Source: Spirosoma endbachense (GTDB lineage: Bacteria; Bacteroidota; Bacteroidia; Cytophagales; Spirosomataceae). From it: a DNA stretch of 64,000 nucleotides. Every line of letters starts with the position of its first letter. Within the stretch, counting starts at the first letter, position 1. The DNA lies in contig NZ_CP045997.1 of assembly GCF_010233585.1 (NCBI RefSeq), positions 558,001 to 622,000 on the forward strand, given 5' to 3'. The notes under the pieces are model-generated. The model saw only the letters and a program-made list of their open reading frames with translations. It did not search any database and was not told where the DNA came from. Shown piece after piece: positions 17,601-28,607 of the stretch. Made by a program: the position numbers and the translations under genes.

Positions 17601-18021
17601 TTCGGGCAATCAGATCCTGAATTACGGCACCTTCGATCTGCTGAATCTAACGGGAGGTAATAACCAGTCGGCCAGGGCGCTGGATCGCTGGACGCCCACG
17701 AATCCAAGCAATACGATTCCACGGGCGAACAGTGCCGGTGGTTCACGGATTCTGTCGAGTTTTCAGGTGGAAGATGGCGCTTACCTGCGGGTCAAGAACA
17801 TCTCGCTCGGCTATACTCTTCCCAAAGCTGTACTGACCCGGCTGGCGATCAGTTCGGCCAAGATTTACGTAACGGCTCAAAACTGGCTTACGTTTACCAA
17901 CTACACAGGCTATGATCCCGAAGTAAATCGCTACGGCAGTTCATCCCTGAGTCAGGGGCTCGATTATGGCGGTTATCCGGCAGCCAAAACCTTACTGGTT
18001 GGCTTAAACTTAAAGTTCTAA
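14629..18021 (+). CDS. SusC/RagA-type TonB-dependent outer-membrane transporter with STN domain
   Basis: An 1130-residue outer-membrane protein. After a signal peptide it carries an N-terminal secretin/TonB (STN) signalling domain (about residues 45-115) and a carboxypeptidase-regulatory-like domain (SGTVTDEKGEGLPGVSVLVK near 145-164). Then come the TonB plug, which begins after LDEVVVVGYGTVKK, and a 22-strand-type beta barrel running to the end. The STN domain matches the upstream FecR/sigma pair and shows this is a self-signalling transporter. SusD follows after 13 bases. Together they should bind and import an oligosaccharide or other large nutrient. No glycosidase is encoded next to it, so the ligand is unclear; pyruvyltransferase-like proteins follow instead. 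Confidence 0.93.
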   Translation: MDKHDTNRFSCRTLMKLSVIQLLMTILFVGATYAHHAHGQEILDQRITLKTETTNLRRALLTLERTTHVLFVYNPREIQINQKVTLDARYVTLKEALTELLTPLHIQYEVSGKQIILFRKDETDTKTIPSLIFPLPMLADLPISGTVTDEKGEGLPGVSVLVKGTQRGTSTNTDGNFQIAVPNEAAVLVFSFVGFQPQEIEVGKRATLNVSLKTDNKNLDEVVVVGYGTVKKSDLTGAVAKVGEANIKATPIPSLDRAMQGRAAGVQVVTNSARPGGSATIRIRGSGSVNASNDPLYVIDGFPTGNLNSINSDDIESIEVLKDASATAIYGSRGSNGVVLVTTKRGKAGKAVISYDGYYGVQTVRHTIPLLNARQFADFVNEARVNGGAKPFFDGSTPDQPLPSALGEGTDWQQQIFQSAPIQNHQLSASGGSEKSRYAVSFGYYNQQGIILNSNFKRYTLRANLDNNLTSRLKVGLTTQGAYTTGNNAKTDVDGNGGGGVTSSALSYAPTFPTYNPDGSYYKNTGALNGYGVDNPLAVANEITNPSSTMRLLANAYLDYTIIDGLNFRTSFGADLQNTKSNSYQTRLSLAGSSLGGGASIETAQSIGWLNENTLNYTRQLTPRHSLNALLGYTIQGLTTEGVITRANTFNDDFALFNNLGAGSTLVAPTSSASDWRLISYLARINYGFDDRFLLTLTGRRDGSSRFGPNQKFGFFPSGALAWKLANEKWMKNLTVVSDAKLRLSYGLSGNQEIGNYRYLANISSTSYILGGALNSGATTSGVANPDLRWERNAQFDAGLDVGLFNNRVQLTADYYIKTTSDLLFNVGIPTSSGFSNTLKNIGSVENKGLELSLNTINIDKGGFRWTSEFNITFNRNKILTLDGRQQFTTGTDAVIFATSINPILLKVGSPLGNFYGRVADGIFQSQAEIDASAQKTARPGDLRYKDLNGDGVINDNDRDIIGNANPKLFGGFNNTFSFKGFDLNIFVQGNSGNQILNYGTFDLLNLTGGNNQSARALDRWTPTNPSNTIPRANSAGGSRILSSFQVEDGAYLRVKNISLGYTLPKAVLTRLAISSAKIYVTAQNWLTFTNYTGYDPEVNRYGSSSLSQGLDYGGYPAAKTLLVGLNLKF

Positions 18022-18034
18022 CCCCATCAAAGCC

Positions 18035-19471
18035 ATGAAATTCAAGCATATAGCCCCGTTTATGGTGCTCGTTCTGGCGGCTTGTGAAAAGCAGCTGGAT
18101 CTGTCGCCGGTTACGAACCTCACCAATGTCACCTATTACAAAACAGCCGACGATGCCAAAGCGGCTCTGGGGGCCTGTTATTCGCAGATTGGCGGCACCG
18201 ATCCATTTCTGGACCTCGCGACCAGCGATGATGGCGTCCCGTTCCTGACCGGTTCGGCCGACCGGCCGCTGCTCTGGCGCTACAACATTACCCCGTCGAA
18301 CACCTTCATTTCGAATTATGCCGGAGCCTATTCGGGTATCAACCGATCGAACATTGTACTTGGCCGATTGCCGGGCATTTCGATGGATGAGAGCCTGAAA
18401 AAACGGTACATCGCCGAGGCAAAATTTCTGCGGGCACTCCATTACTTTAACCTCGTCCGGCTCTACGGCGACGTACCCATCGTGACGACAGAAACAACCT
18501 CGCTGGATGGCCTGGCCGTATCGCGTGATCCGGCGGATAAGGTGTATGAACTGATCGAAGCGGATCTGAAAGAAGCCGAAAGCGTTTTACCGAAAACCTA
18601 CCCGGCCAGTGAGTCGGGGCGGGCTACGCAGGGGGCCGCCAAGGGCATGCTCGCCCGCGTCTATCTGACCCGAGCGGGCACCACGGCCGGTTCGCCCTAC
18701 TGGGCACAGGCGGCTGCCAAAGCCAAAGAAGTCATGGATCTGGGCGTGTATGATCTCTATGCCAATTTCGCCGACGCCTTTGCCATCTCGGCGCGGGGTG
18801 GGAAAGAGAACATTTTCGAGATCCAGAATCTGACGGATGTAAAAGGGCACACCTTAGGCCGGGGGTATGGCGTGCGCTCTGCCCCCATTTATCCGGGAAC
18901 GGGTTCCGGCATTGCCCGCCCCTCCCCGAGTCTGTTCAATCTCTATTCGGATAAAGACACACGGAAAGCCGTCACCTTCCTGACGTCGTATGTCTACAAT
19001 GGGGTGACCACGACGCTGTCCAGTACCGACCCCGATTTCACCAAAGCCATCGCCTTTCAGAAGCTGTGGGATAAACCGGCTAAAACCCTCGAAGGGACCA
19101 GCATCCCCATTCTTCGCTATTCGGACGTGCTGCTGATGTATGCGGAAGCCACGAATGAGGCCAGCAATGGCCCGACGACGGATGCCTACGCAGCGCTGAA
19201 CAAGGTTCGGACCCGGGCGGGGCTTACTGCACTCTCGGGGCTGCCGTACGCGCAATTCAAAGAAGCGGTCTGGCTCGAACGCCGGCTGGAACTGACCTTT
19301 GAAAACAGCCGGCGCTTCGATTTAATCCGAACGGGCCGGTTGCTCGATGCCGTGAAGGCCGAGAATAGTTTTGCCCGCAATGCCACCATTCAACCCTTTC
19401 ACGTGCTGATGCCTATTCCACAAACGGATATGGATGCCAATCCGAATCTAAAACAAAATCCAGGCTATTAA
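18035..19471 (+). CDS. RagB/SusD family surface lipoprotein
   Basis: A 478-residue lipoprotein that caps the SusC barrel on the cell surface and captures substrate. The signal peptide ends in the lipobox LAAC at residues 14-17. The helical TPR-like SusD fold is indicated by YIAEAKFLRALHYFNLVRLY near residue 130, the LARVYLTRAG segment, and the C-terminal ERRLELTFENSRRFDLIRTG that is nearly universal in this family. It starts 13 bases after susC and is certainly co-transcribed. A long imperfect hairpin immediately follows its stop codon and may reduce expression of the genes after it. Confidence 0.93.
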   Translation: MKFKHIAPFMVLVLAACEKQLDLSPVTNLTNVTYYKTADDAKAALGACYSQIGGTDPFLDLATSDDGVPFLTGSADRPLLWRYNITPSNTFISNYAGAYSGINRSNIVLGRLPGISMDESLKKRYIAEAKFLRALHYFNLVRLYGDVPIVTTETTSLDGLAVSRDPADKVYELIEADLKEAESVLPKTYPASESGRATQGAAKGMLARVYLTRAGTTAGSPYWAQAAAKAKEVMDLGVYDLYANFADAFAISARGGKENIFEIQNLTDVKGHTLGRGYGVRSAPIYPGTGSGIARPSPSLFNLYSDKDTRKAVTFLTSYVYNGVTTTLSSTDPDFTKAIAFQKLWDKPAKTLEGTSIPILRYSDVLLMYAEATNEASNGPTTDAYAALNKVRTRAGLTALSGLPYAQFKEAVWLERRLELTFENSRRFDLIRTGRLLDAVKAENSFARNATIQPFHVLMPIPQTDMDANPNLKQNPGY

Positions 19472-19473
19472 AG

Positions 19474-19559
19474 GCTCAGCGCCATGCCACCACAGCCGCG
19501 GACGGTGATTAGTTGATCCATCAGTAGTAACCACCGGCTGCGGTAGCACGGCGCTGAGC
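19474..19559. repeat. Long imperfect inverted repeat between susD and the pyruvyltransferase genes
   Basis: Outer arms GCTCAGCGCC (19474-19483) and GGCGCTGAGC (19550-19559) pair perfectly. Inner parts (CAGCCG with CGGCTG, GGTG with CACC) extend the stem with mismatches around a loop of some 30 bases. No T-tract follows, so it is not a standard terminator. It may be an mRNA-stabilising hairpin protecting susCD, or a small dispersed element. Confidence 0.6.
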
Positions 19560-19624
19560 GAAAGCCCTAAATGCGTAAGCAACATTCCGAAGATTACGAC
19601 AAACCGTTATCACCACGCTCTTTT

Positions 19625-20914
19625 ATGACAAACCGCCGAGAGTTTCTTAAACAAACGCCCGCCCTGATCGGACTCCTGACGGGCATTCCGGCACTGGCCC
19701 AATCAACCACAACCGGGCTGGCCGCTAAAAAATCCATCATTCTTCGCTCGTCCTGGCAAACGGTCAACATCGGCGATATTGGGCATACGCCCGGTGTATT
19801 GACGCTGCTGGAAAAATACCTGCCGGATGTGCAGGTACGATTATGGCCATCCAGCGTCGACAATGGGGTTGATGCGTTATTACGTCGGCGGTTTCCGAAT
19901 GTACCGATCATCAAAACACCCGATGAGATTGCCCTGGCCTTCAGGGAATGTGTCTTTCTGTTGCATGGGTCCGGGCCTTCGCTGGTTGCCCGCAAGGATG
20001 TGGAGCGCTGGCACAACGAAACGGGGAAGCCCTTCGGTATTTACGGCATTACGTTCCCCGGTGTCTACAGCCCTGATCCCAAAGCGGTCATTACGGCTAA
20101 TCCGCTCGATGTTGACCTACTGAACAAAGCCAGCTTCGCCCTCTTCCGGGACTCAATTTCACTGGATTTTGCCAAAGCCAATGGGGTAAACAATGCCATC
20201 ATGGAATTTTGCCCCGATGGGGCTTTTGCCGTGGATTTGCGCAATGACCAGGCAGCAACTGCCTTTATGAAGGAACACGGGCTGGAAGAAGGCAAGTTTC
20301 TGTGCGTTATTCCCCGCACCCGTTTTACGCCCTACTGGGAGATTCCCAGCAAAAAAACGCCCTTTGATGAGACAAGAAATGCCCGAAATCAGGCGATGAA
20401 AGAACATGACAACGCTCCGCTTCGGGAAGCGATCATTGCCATTGTCCGTCAAACACCGATGAAAATTCTGATTTGCCCGGAAGACGAAACGCAGGTAAAA
20501 CTGGGAAAAGAAATTCTGCTGGACAAATTGCCCGACGATGTCAAACCCAAAGTCGTCTGGCGCGACCGGTACTGGATTACCGATGAAGCGGTCAGCACAT
20601 ACATCCGCTCGGCGGGCCTGTTCGGGCTGGAAATGCATTCGCCCATCATGTGCATCGGCAATGGGATTCCGGCCATTGTCGGCCGATTTGCCGAGCAAAC
20701 CAGCAAGGGGGCCATGTGGCGGGATATTGGCCTCGGCGACTGGCTGTTCGATATGGATAATGAGCAGGATGTGGCCCGATATGTTCCGACTGTACTGGCC
20801 ATGGCCAACGATCCGAAAGCAGCCAAAGCGAAAGCGGCCAAAGGACGAAAATTCGTGGAACAGCGCCAGCGTGAAACAATGGGTCTCCTCAAGAAAAACG
20901 TGACGCCACTCTAG
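19625..20914 (+). CDS. Polysaccharide pyruvyltransferase-family protein with export signal (copy 1)
   Basis: A 429-residue protein of the polysaccharide pyruvyl transferase family. These enzymes add pyruvate from phosphoenolpyruvate to sugars, or act in a related GT-B-like way. I place the start at 19625 because MTNRREFLKQTPALIGLLTG is then a normal Tat/Sec-like signal that matches its neighbour; the in-frame ATG at 19571 is an alternative. The mature part begins KSIILRSSWQTVNIGDIGHT, the typical family opening, and GLFGLEMHSPIMCIGNGIP is the conserved C-terminal sugar-nucleotide-like site. Being exported is odd, because phosphoenolpyruvate is cytoplasmic. It lies downstream of susCD and three bases before a paralogue. 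Confidence 0.85.
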   Translation: MTNRREFLKQTPALIGLLTGIPALAQSTTTGLAAKKSIILRSSWQTVNIGDIGHTPGVLTLLEKYLPDVQVRLWPSSVDNGVDALLRRRFPNVPIIKTPDEIALAFRECVFLLHGSGPSLVARKDVERWHNETGKPFGIYGITFPGVYSPDPKAVITANPLDVDLLNKASFALFRDSISLDFAKANGVNNAIMEFCPDGAFAVDLRNDQAATAFMKEHGLEEGKFLCVIPRTRFTPYWEIPSKKTPFDETRNARNQAMKEHDNAPLREAIIAIVRQTPMKILICPEDETQVKLGKEILLDKLPDDVKPKVVWRDRYWITDEAVSTYIRSAGLFGLEMHSPIMCIGNGIPAIVGRFAEQTSKGAMWRDIGLGDWLFDMDNEQDVARYVPTVLAMANDPKAAKAKAAKGRKFVEQRQRETMGLLKKNVTPL

Positions 20915-20917
20915 CCT

Positions 20918-22270
20918 ATGGCATCAAGACGGGATTTTATAAAGCAATCGGCCCTATCCTCCGCAGTAACGTTATGGCCCGACAAGAACCCCTTGCTCCT
21001 CCCAGAGAATCCGCGCGGTTCCCAGAAGGAAAGCCCGGTCATTATTCTGCGCTCCTCGTGGGGCGATGGCAATATTGGCGATCAGGGGCATACCCCTGGC
21101 ACCATCCGGCTGCTGACGCAATCGGTTCCCAACGCCGAAATTCTCCTGTGGCATACCGACCCGCGCCCCGAAACCGAAAAACTCATCCGTAAAAACTTCC
21201 CGAAGGTGACCATCATCCGGGGGAAGTTTTATGAACCGGAAAAACCATTCGAGGGTGAGATCCGGGAAGCCTTTGAGCGAGCCGATCTGTTCCTGTTCAA
21301 TTCGGGGATGGCCATGAATTTTGGGCTGTATGGCAAAGACTGGGCAGGGAACATGTCTAGCCTGACTCCGTATATCTACTGCGCCGAAAATAACATCCCG
21401 TTTGGCATTTACGGCCAGTCATTCGATCGCTTCGATTTTCCGTCCATGTACGCGTATCGAAACGTGCTGAGCCAGGCCGCGTTTGTCTATTGCCGCGATG
21501 GCGAGTCGCTTAAATTCCTGAAAGAAAACAAGTTCCGGACGCCCGTGCTTGAGTTCGGGCCGGATGGTTGTTTTGGGATCAATGTGCGCGATGAAGAAAA
21601 AGGACTGGCGTATCTGAAAAAGTCGGGGCTCGATAAGCAAACATTTCTGGCCGTTGTGATCCTTACCAATACGCCCTACGCCAACCGGCGATCCAATGCC
21701 ATCGACCTTATCAAATCGGTTGCTGAGTTACAGGAGCAGGACAACGAGCGGATGGCTAAAATTCGGGTGATGATCACCAGTTGGGTGCGCGATACGGGGC
21801 TAAAGGTGCTGCTGGCCCCCGAAGTGACCAAAGAAATCGAAACCGCCAAAAGCTTCCTCTACGATCAGTTACCCGATGATGTAAAAGCAAACGTGGTCTG
21901 GCGCGATACGTTCTGGAATGCCGACGAAGCCCTGTCCGTCTACGCCCGGGCGCATACTATTTATGGGATGGAGCCGCATTCACTCATTATGGGACTGACC
22001 CTGGGTGTACCCGTTCTACACGCCTGGCCACCCTCACACGGGCGAAAGGCGTGGATGTTCCGCGACATTGGCTTACCCGACTGGCTGTTTCAGGTCGACG
22101 AATCGTCAGCCGACGACTGGACGAAGCAACTGCGGTTAATCCATCAGGATTATGCCGGAGCGAAGAAAAAAGTTGCGAAAGCGATGGATTTTGTGCACCA
22201 CCGGCAAGCCTCAACCATGCAGGTGATCAATAAAGCGATTCAGAATCGGCAAAAAACGAGCCGCCAATGA
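20918..22270 (+). CDS. Polysaccharide pyruvyltransferase-family protein with export signal (copy 2)
   Basis: A 450-residue paralogue of the gene just upstream, three bases apart. It starts MASRRDFIKQSALSSAVTLW, another twin-arginine-like signal. The family pattern is visible in IILRSSWGDGNIGDQGHTPG, PFGIYGQSFDRFDF and YGMEPHSLIMGLTLGVP. The two copies share the layout throughout but differ in many positions, so the duplication is old. Both should be periplasmic or membrane-anchored and co-expressed with susCD, suggesting work on the imported glycan. This is inference; actual pyruvyltransfer outside the cytoplasm would need an unknown donor. A perfect hairpin terminator follows. Confidence 0.85.
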   Translation: MASRRDFIKQSALSSAVTLWPDKNPLLLPENPRGSQKESPVIILRSSWGDGNIGDQGHTPGTIRLLTQSVPNAEILLWHTDPRPETEKLIRKNFPKVTIIRGKFYEPEKPFEGEIREAFERADLFLFNSGMAMNFGLYGKDWAGNMSSLTPYIYCAENNIPFGIYGQSFDRFDFPSMYAYRNVLSQAAFVYCRDGESLKFLKENKFRTPVLEFGPDGCFGINVRDEEKGLAYLKKSGLDKQTFLAVVILTNTPYANRRSNAIDLIKSVAELQEQDNERMAKIRVMITSWVRDTGLKVLLAPEVTKEIETAKSFLYDQLPDDVKANVVWRDTFWNADEALSVYARAHTIYGMEPHSLIMGLTLGVPVLHAWPPSHGRKAWMFRDIGLPDWLFQVDESSADDWTKQLRLIHQDYAGAKKKVAKAMDFVHHRQASTMQVINKAIQNRQKTSRQ

Positions 22271-22308
22271 CCGGCTAACTCCTTCTTTACTCTGTTTTTT
22301 GTTCAATA

Positions 22309-22362
22309 GGGTTAATACACACAGAAACCGGGCGGCTGCCCGGTTTCTGTGTGTATTAACCC
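22309..22362. terminator. Perfect 25-bp hairpin terminator (bidirectional)
   Basis: Arms 22309-22333 and 22338-22362 are exact reverse complements around a 4-base loop (GGCT). The stem core is AAACCGGGC/GCCCGGTTT. It lies between the convergent pyruvyltransferase and Gfo/Idh genes and should stop transcription from both sides. It has no long T-tract, which is unusual for so stable a stem. Confidence 0.8.
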
Positions 22363-22390
22363 ATCTCAGTTCATGCCCTGTGAACGGCAC

Positions 22391-23755
22391 TTATAATTTT
22401 GGCTCCCAGCCTTTTTCATACTCACGACTCCACAGTTTCATGGCGTCCTTATCCTGAATATGGCCATTTTTCGCGTCAACCGCGAATGATTTATTGGTCC
22501 GGAAGGCAATGTTTGCCAGGTGGCAGAGCAGCGTACTCCGGGCTCCTTCTTCAATCGTCGAGTTCTGCTTCTCCTTCCCCCGAATAGCCTCGAAGAAATT
22601 CTGGATATGTCGGGTGGTCATATCGCCACCACCACCCAGGGCCGTTCCCGCTTCTGAGCCGGTCGCCTTACTATCCTTTATCATTTTGCCGTCGCGGTTA
22701 AACAGTTTATACCCGCCCCGATCGACATACACGGTTCCATTGGTCCCGTAAATGATGGTTCCCCGGTCGCTGCCGTATGTTTTATGCCCATTCCGGCTCT
22801 TGCCATCCCACTTGATGATTTTGTCACCCGGAAACCGGAACGTCGCATCCATCGTATCATAAACAGCCCAGCCATCTTCGGGGAAATACCGCTTGGCGGC
22901 TTCAACGGTCACGTATTCAGGAAATTCTACCTGCAATGCCCAGCGGGCCACGTCTAGTTCGTGGGTGGCGTTATTACCACTTTCGGCCGTTCCGTAGAGC
23001 CAGCCGTACCAGTGCCAGTTGTAATCCCAGGTATCGTGTGTGTAGTCGGTGCGGGGAGCTGGCCCCTGAAATAAATCCCAGTCGAGGCCGTCCGGAACGG
23101 GTGCTTTCTTCGGAATGGGCACCTCGCCCCGGTTATTGGCATAGAATGCCACGGCTTTATAGGCTTTGCCAATCACCCCGTTGTGGATCTGGTTGACGAT
23201 GTCGATGGATTCCAGCGCCGAACGTTGCTGATTCCCCATCTGTACGACTTTATTGTATTTTTTCTGAAACTCGACCAGCAGTTCGCCTTCGCGGGGATTC
23301 TGACTACAGGGTTTTTCGACGTACACATGCTTTCCTCCCTGGATGGCCAGCCAGGTGCCGGGGGCATGCCAGTGATCGGGCGTGGCATTGATGAGCACAT
23401 CCACATTTTTGTCGGCGATGACCTTCCGGATGTCGTTTTCCAGCTTCGGTTTGTAGTCGATATGCTTCGAAAACTTCTGAAGTGCCGACTCCCGCTGTTT
23501 CTTCATCACATCGCAGAGGTACACCAGTTCGACGTTACTGTTCTTTTTGGAGATCGGTTCGTAATAGGCCTCCAGCCGACGACCCAATCCGGCAATAGCG
23601 ACGTTCAGCCGCTCGTTGGCCCCAATTATTTTGGCATAGCTCTTGGCAGACATGCCAGTTGCCAATCCGCCAACCGTTAGCCCAGCCGTACTCAGGGCCG
23701 CTTTCTTGATAAACTCTCGTCTTGAATTTTCCATTAATTTCAGGTTGTTAGTCAT
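22391..23755 (-). CDS. Gfo/Idh/MocA family oxidoreductase with Tat signal
   Basis: A 454-residue NAD(P)-dependent sugar or inositol oxidoreductase. A twin-arginine signal (NSRREFIKKAALSTAGLTVG) comes first. The Rossmann fold LNVAIAGLGRR follows near residues 50-60, then ATPDHWHAPG and the catalytic-region motif VYVEKPCSQNP. The ATG at 23753-23755 or one seven codons later could be used. Export with bound cofactor through Tat is common in this Bacteroidota subgroup. It follows the sugar isomerase-like gene by 12 bases and the two form an operon, a frequent pair in carbohydrate breakdown. The substrate is not evident. Confidence 0.9.
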   Translation of the reverse strand: MTNNLKLMENSRREFIKKAALSTAGLTVGGLATGMSAKSYAKIIGANERLNVAIAGLGRRLEAYYEPISKKNSNVELVYLCDVMKKQRESALQKFSKHIDYKPKLENDIRKVIADKNVDVLINATPDHWHAPGTWLAIQGGKHVYVEKPCSQNPREGELLVEFQKKYNKVVQMGNQQRSALESIDIVNQIHNGVIGKAYKAVAFYANNRGEVPIPKKAPVPDGLDWDLFQGPAPRTDYTHDTWDYNWHWYGWLYGTAESGNNATHELDVARWALQVEFPEYVTVEAAKRYFPEDGWAVYDTMDATFRFPGDKIIKWDGKSRNGHKTYGSDRGTIIYGTNGTVYVDRGGYKLFNRDGKMIKDSKATGSEAGTALGGGGDMTTRHIQNFFEAIRGKEKQNSTIEEGARSTLLCHLANIAFRTNKSFAVDAKNGHIQDKDAMKLWSREYEKGWEPKL

Positions 23756-23767
23756 TAGGTAATTGGA

Positions 23768-24628
23768 TTACGACTTTCGTTTGCGGGAGGCATCACAAAC
23801 GCCTTTGAAATAACCGACCGACTCGGCAATGCCGGCAAGCGGATCTTTCATGTCTTTTTCGTATTCCAGACTACAGCTACCCTCGTATTTCACCTTCCGC
23901 AGCATGTCGACAAAAGCCGGTATATCGATGACGCCCCGGCCCAGTTCGCAGGTTTTTCCTTCTTTGGTAGCCGCCGTTACGTTTTTGAGATGGATATCAA
24001 AAATGCGCTTGGCGTACGTTTGCAGATCGGCAACGGGATCGTCGCCATTGCGCCGGTCATGGCCCATGTCGAAACAGAATCCGATTCGGGCGTCCAGATC
24101 CTTAATAGCACTGTATATTGATACAGCATTGGGGTACAGCGCAATATCAGGGCCATGGTTGTGAATGGCGTACCGGAAATCATACTCTTTCACTTTCTTG
24201 TCGACATAGGGTAATAACTCCGTATTCGGAACGCCGATGATCAGTTTTACCCCAACCCGTTTGGCGTACGCAAATGCATTGTCGACTTCCTGGGTCGTTT
24301 TCATGTAGATCGGGCCGACGGCATAGCCCGTAACCCCCGATTTAGCTAACTTTTCGTGAAAGGCCGTGATTTGTTCGGGTGTGCTGGTTAAGGGCAGATG
24401 AAAATCCTTGATGCACAAATAGTGTACATCCGTTTTCTTCATCATCTCAAGCGACTGATCCAGATTGAAATTAACAAAGGTGTAGCCGGCCATGCCCAGC
24501 TTAAACAAATCTTCACTGGGTGCGTTGTGCTGTTCAGCACTGTTCACCGAAGCAATTGCGGCCGGGCTCATAGTGGCCAGCGCGGCACTGCCTCCGGCAC
24601 TTTTTAGAAACGATCGTCGTGTCGTCAT
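23768..24628 (-). CDS. Sugar phosphate isomerase/epimerase-like TIM-barrel protein with Tat signal
   Basis: A 286-residue xylose-isomerase-like TIM barrel (AP endonuclease 2 family). The signal MTTRRSFLKSAGGSAALATM directs it through Tat. Metal-binding and active-site segments are seen in YAIHNHGPD, GFCFDMGHDRRNGDDP, DIHLKNV and SLEYEKD, in the usual order and with the conserved His, Asp and Glu. It is the first gene of an operon with the Gfo/Idh/MocA oxidoreductase, suggesting linked steps on one periplasmic sugar-like compound. True isomerase activity is not proven for most members of this group. Confidence 0.88.
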   Translation of the reverse strand: MTTRRSFLKSAGGSAALATMSPAAIASVNSAEQHNAPSEDLFKLGMAGYTFVNFNLDQSLEMMKKTDVHYLCIKDFHLPLTSTPEQITAFHEKLAKSGVTGYAVGPIYMKTTQEVDNAFAYAKRVGVKLIIGVPNTELLPYVDKKVKEYDFRYAIHNHGPDIALYPNAVSIYSAIKDLDARIGFCFDMGHDRRNGDDPVADLQTYAKRIFDIHLKNVTAATKEGKTCELGRGVIDIPAFVDMLRKVKYEGSCSLEYEKDMKDPLAGIAESVGYFKGVCDASRKRKS

Positions 24629-24734
24629 TGATACTAACGGGTAAGTGTTATGGCTATCGAGTTATTGTAAGGCTAATTTAGTATGTTTTTACTGACCGAA
24701 GGGCTATTTATCCGTAACGGAGTCTCAAAAGGAC

Positions 24735-24805
24735 TATTGCTAAACCCTGTGCTACGGTTAATCAGGACACTCTAAAATAACCGTGGCGCGGGGTTTAGCG
24801 ATAAT
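24735..24805. repeat. Long imperfect inverted repeat upstream of the thi promoter
   Basis: ATTGCTAAACCC (from 24735) pairs with GGGTTTAGCGATAAT (to 24805), and inner ACGGTTA (24754-24760) pairs with TAACCGT (24778-24784), leaving a loop of about 17 bases. No T-tract follows on the plus strand. It resembles in plan the hairpin after susD (outer arm, inner CGGT arm, ATTAG/AATCAG loop start), so both could be members of one dispersed family. Confidence 0.55.
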
Positions 24806-24832
24806 CCTGCTCAATTTTCTCAAAAACGTTTC

Positions 24833-24840
24833 TATATTTG
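24833..24840 (+). promoter_or_regulatory. -7 element of the thiamine operon promoter
   Basis: TATATTTG is a perfect TAnnTTTG match located 17 bases before the riboswitch fold, so transcription should start near 24846 and place the TPP aptamer at the very 5' end of the mRNA. The -33 element is weak. Confidence 0.6.
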
Positions 24841-24857
24841 TCCCGCTGAAAAGCGAA

Positions 24858-24933
24858 GCTTTAGGGGTGCCCAGACCGGGCTGAGATACTACCCTTTGAA
24901 CCTGAACAGGATAATACCTGCGGAGGGAAAAGC
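24858..24933 (+). promoter_or_regulatory. TPP riboswitch (THI element)
   Basis: The conserved thiamine pyrophosphate aptamer is present in full: GGGGTGCCC, the CTGAGAT core, TACCCTTTGAACCTGA, CAGGATAATACCTG and CGGAGGGAA. Closing stem P1 is GCTTT (24858-24862) with AAAGC (24929-24933). When TPP binds, the downstream thiS-thiF operon is shut down. The 137 bases between the aptamer and thiS have room for an expression platform, but I could not pick out a clear terminator; control of translation is possible. Confidence 0.96.
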
Positions 24934-25070
24934 GAGAAGGTTTTTTACTGGACGATTGCAGGCGCGGTTAGCCGCATGCATTGTCTCCTGTCCTTCTTCA
25001 GTTTATCCTCCCAGTCAGACTGCCCGGTTTCTCCCTATCGTTTGTGCTTTCCTGCGCATGATACACAACT

Positions 25071-27818
<2,748 letters not shown>

Positions 27819-27830
27819 CACACGATACGC

Positions 27831-28607
27831 ATGAATAAACAACCGCTAACGATTGCCGATAAAACATTCACCTCCCGCCTGTTTACAGGAACGGGGAAAT
27901 TCGGCTCGGCTCAACTGATGGAAGACGCCCTGCTGGCTTCGGGCTCGGAGTTGGTGACGGTCGCCCTGAAACGGGTCGATACCCAGAACTGCCAGGATGA
28001 TATGCTGATTCATGTGACGCACCCTCGCCTGAATCTGTTGCCGAATACGTCTGGCGTCCGAACGGCGAAAGAGGCCGTTTTTGCCGCCCAGATGGCCCGC
28101 GAAGCACTGGAAACAAACTGGCTCAAGCTGGAAATTCACCCCGACCCAAAGTACCTTCTCCCCGACCCTATCGAAACCCTCAAGGCCGCCGAAGAACTGG
28201 TCAGACTGGGGTTTGTGGTGTTGCCGTACTGTCATGCCGACCCGGTTTTGTGCAAGCGGCTGGAAGCCGTCGGCGTAGCAGCTGTTATGCCTTTAGGAGC
28301 ACCCATTGGCACCAACAAGGGCTTACGGACGATCGATTTTCTGGAAATCATTATCGATCAAAGCCAGATTCCGGTTGTGGTCGATGCGGGATTGGGCGCG
28401 CCATCGCACGCAGCCGCAGCGATGGAACTGGGCGCGGATGCGGTGCTGGTCAATACAGCCATTGCGGTTTCTGAGGACCCCGTTCGGATGGCCGTAGCCT
28501 TTAAACTGGCGGTTGAAGCAGGCCGGATGGCCTTTGAAGCCCGGCTTGCCCGCCCCGCCCTGACCGCTCATGCGAGTAGCCCCTTAACTGCTTTTCTGGA
28601 CGAATGA
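27831..28607 (+). CDS. thiG: Thiazole synthase ThiG
   Basis: A 258-residue enzyme that makes the thiazole phosphate from deoxyxylulose phosphate, dehydroglycine and ThiS-thiocarboxylate. The Schiff-base lysine is Lys99 in WLKLEIHPD. The phosphate-binding [19 protein letters not shown] and [13 protein letters not shown] stretches are typical. It overlaps thiH by four bases, fitting tight coupling of the ThiG-ThiH complex. Confidence 0.96.
   Translation: MNKQPLTIADKTFTSRLFTGTGKFGSAQLMEDALLASGSELVTVALKRVDTQNCQDDMLIHVTHPRLNLLPNTSGVRTAKEAVFAAQMAREALETNWLKLEIHPDPKYLLPDPIETLKAAEELVRLGFVVLPYCHADPVLCKRLEAVGVAAVMPLGAPIGTNKGLRTIDFLEIIIDQSQIPVVVDAGLGAPSHAAAAMELGADAVLVNTAIAVSEDPVRMAVAFKLAVEAGRMAFEARLARPALTAHASSPLTAFLDE

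Noticed and set aside
20159..20698. 179-residue reverse ORF inside the first pyruvyltransferase gene
   Set aside because: It is fully antisense to a gene with clear family motifs and a signal peptide.
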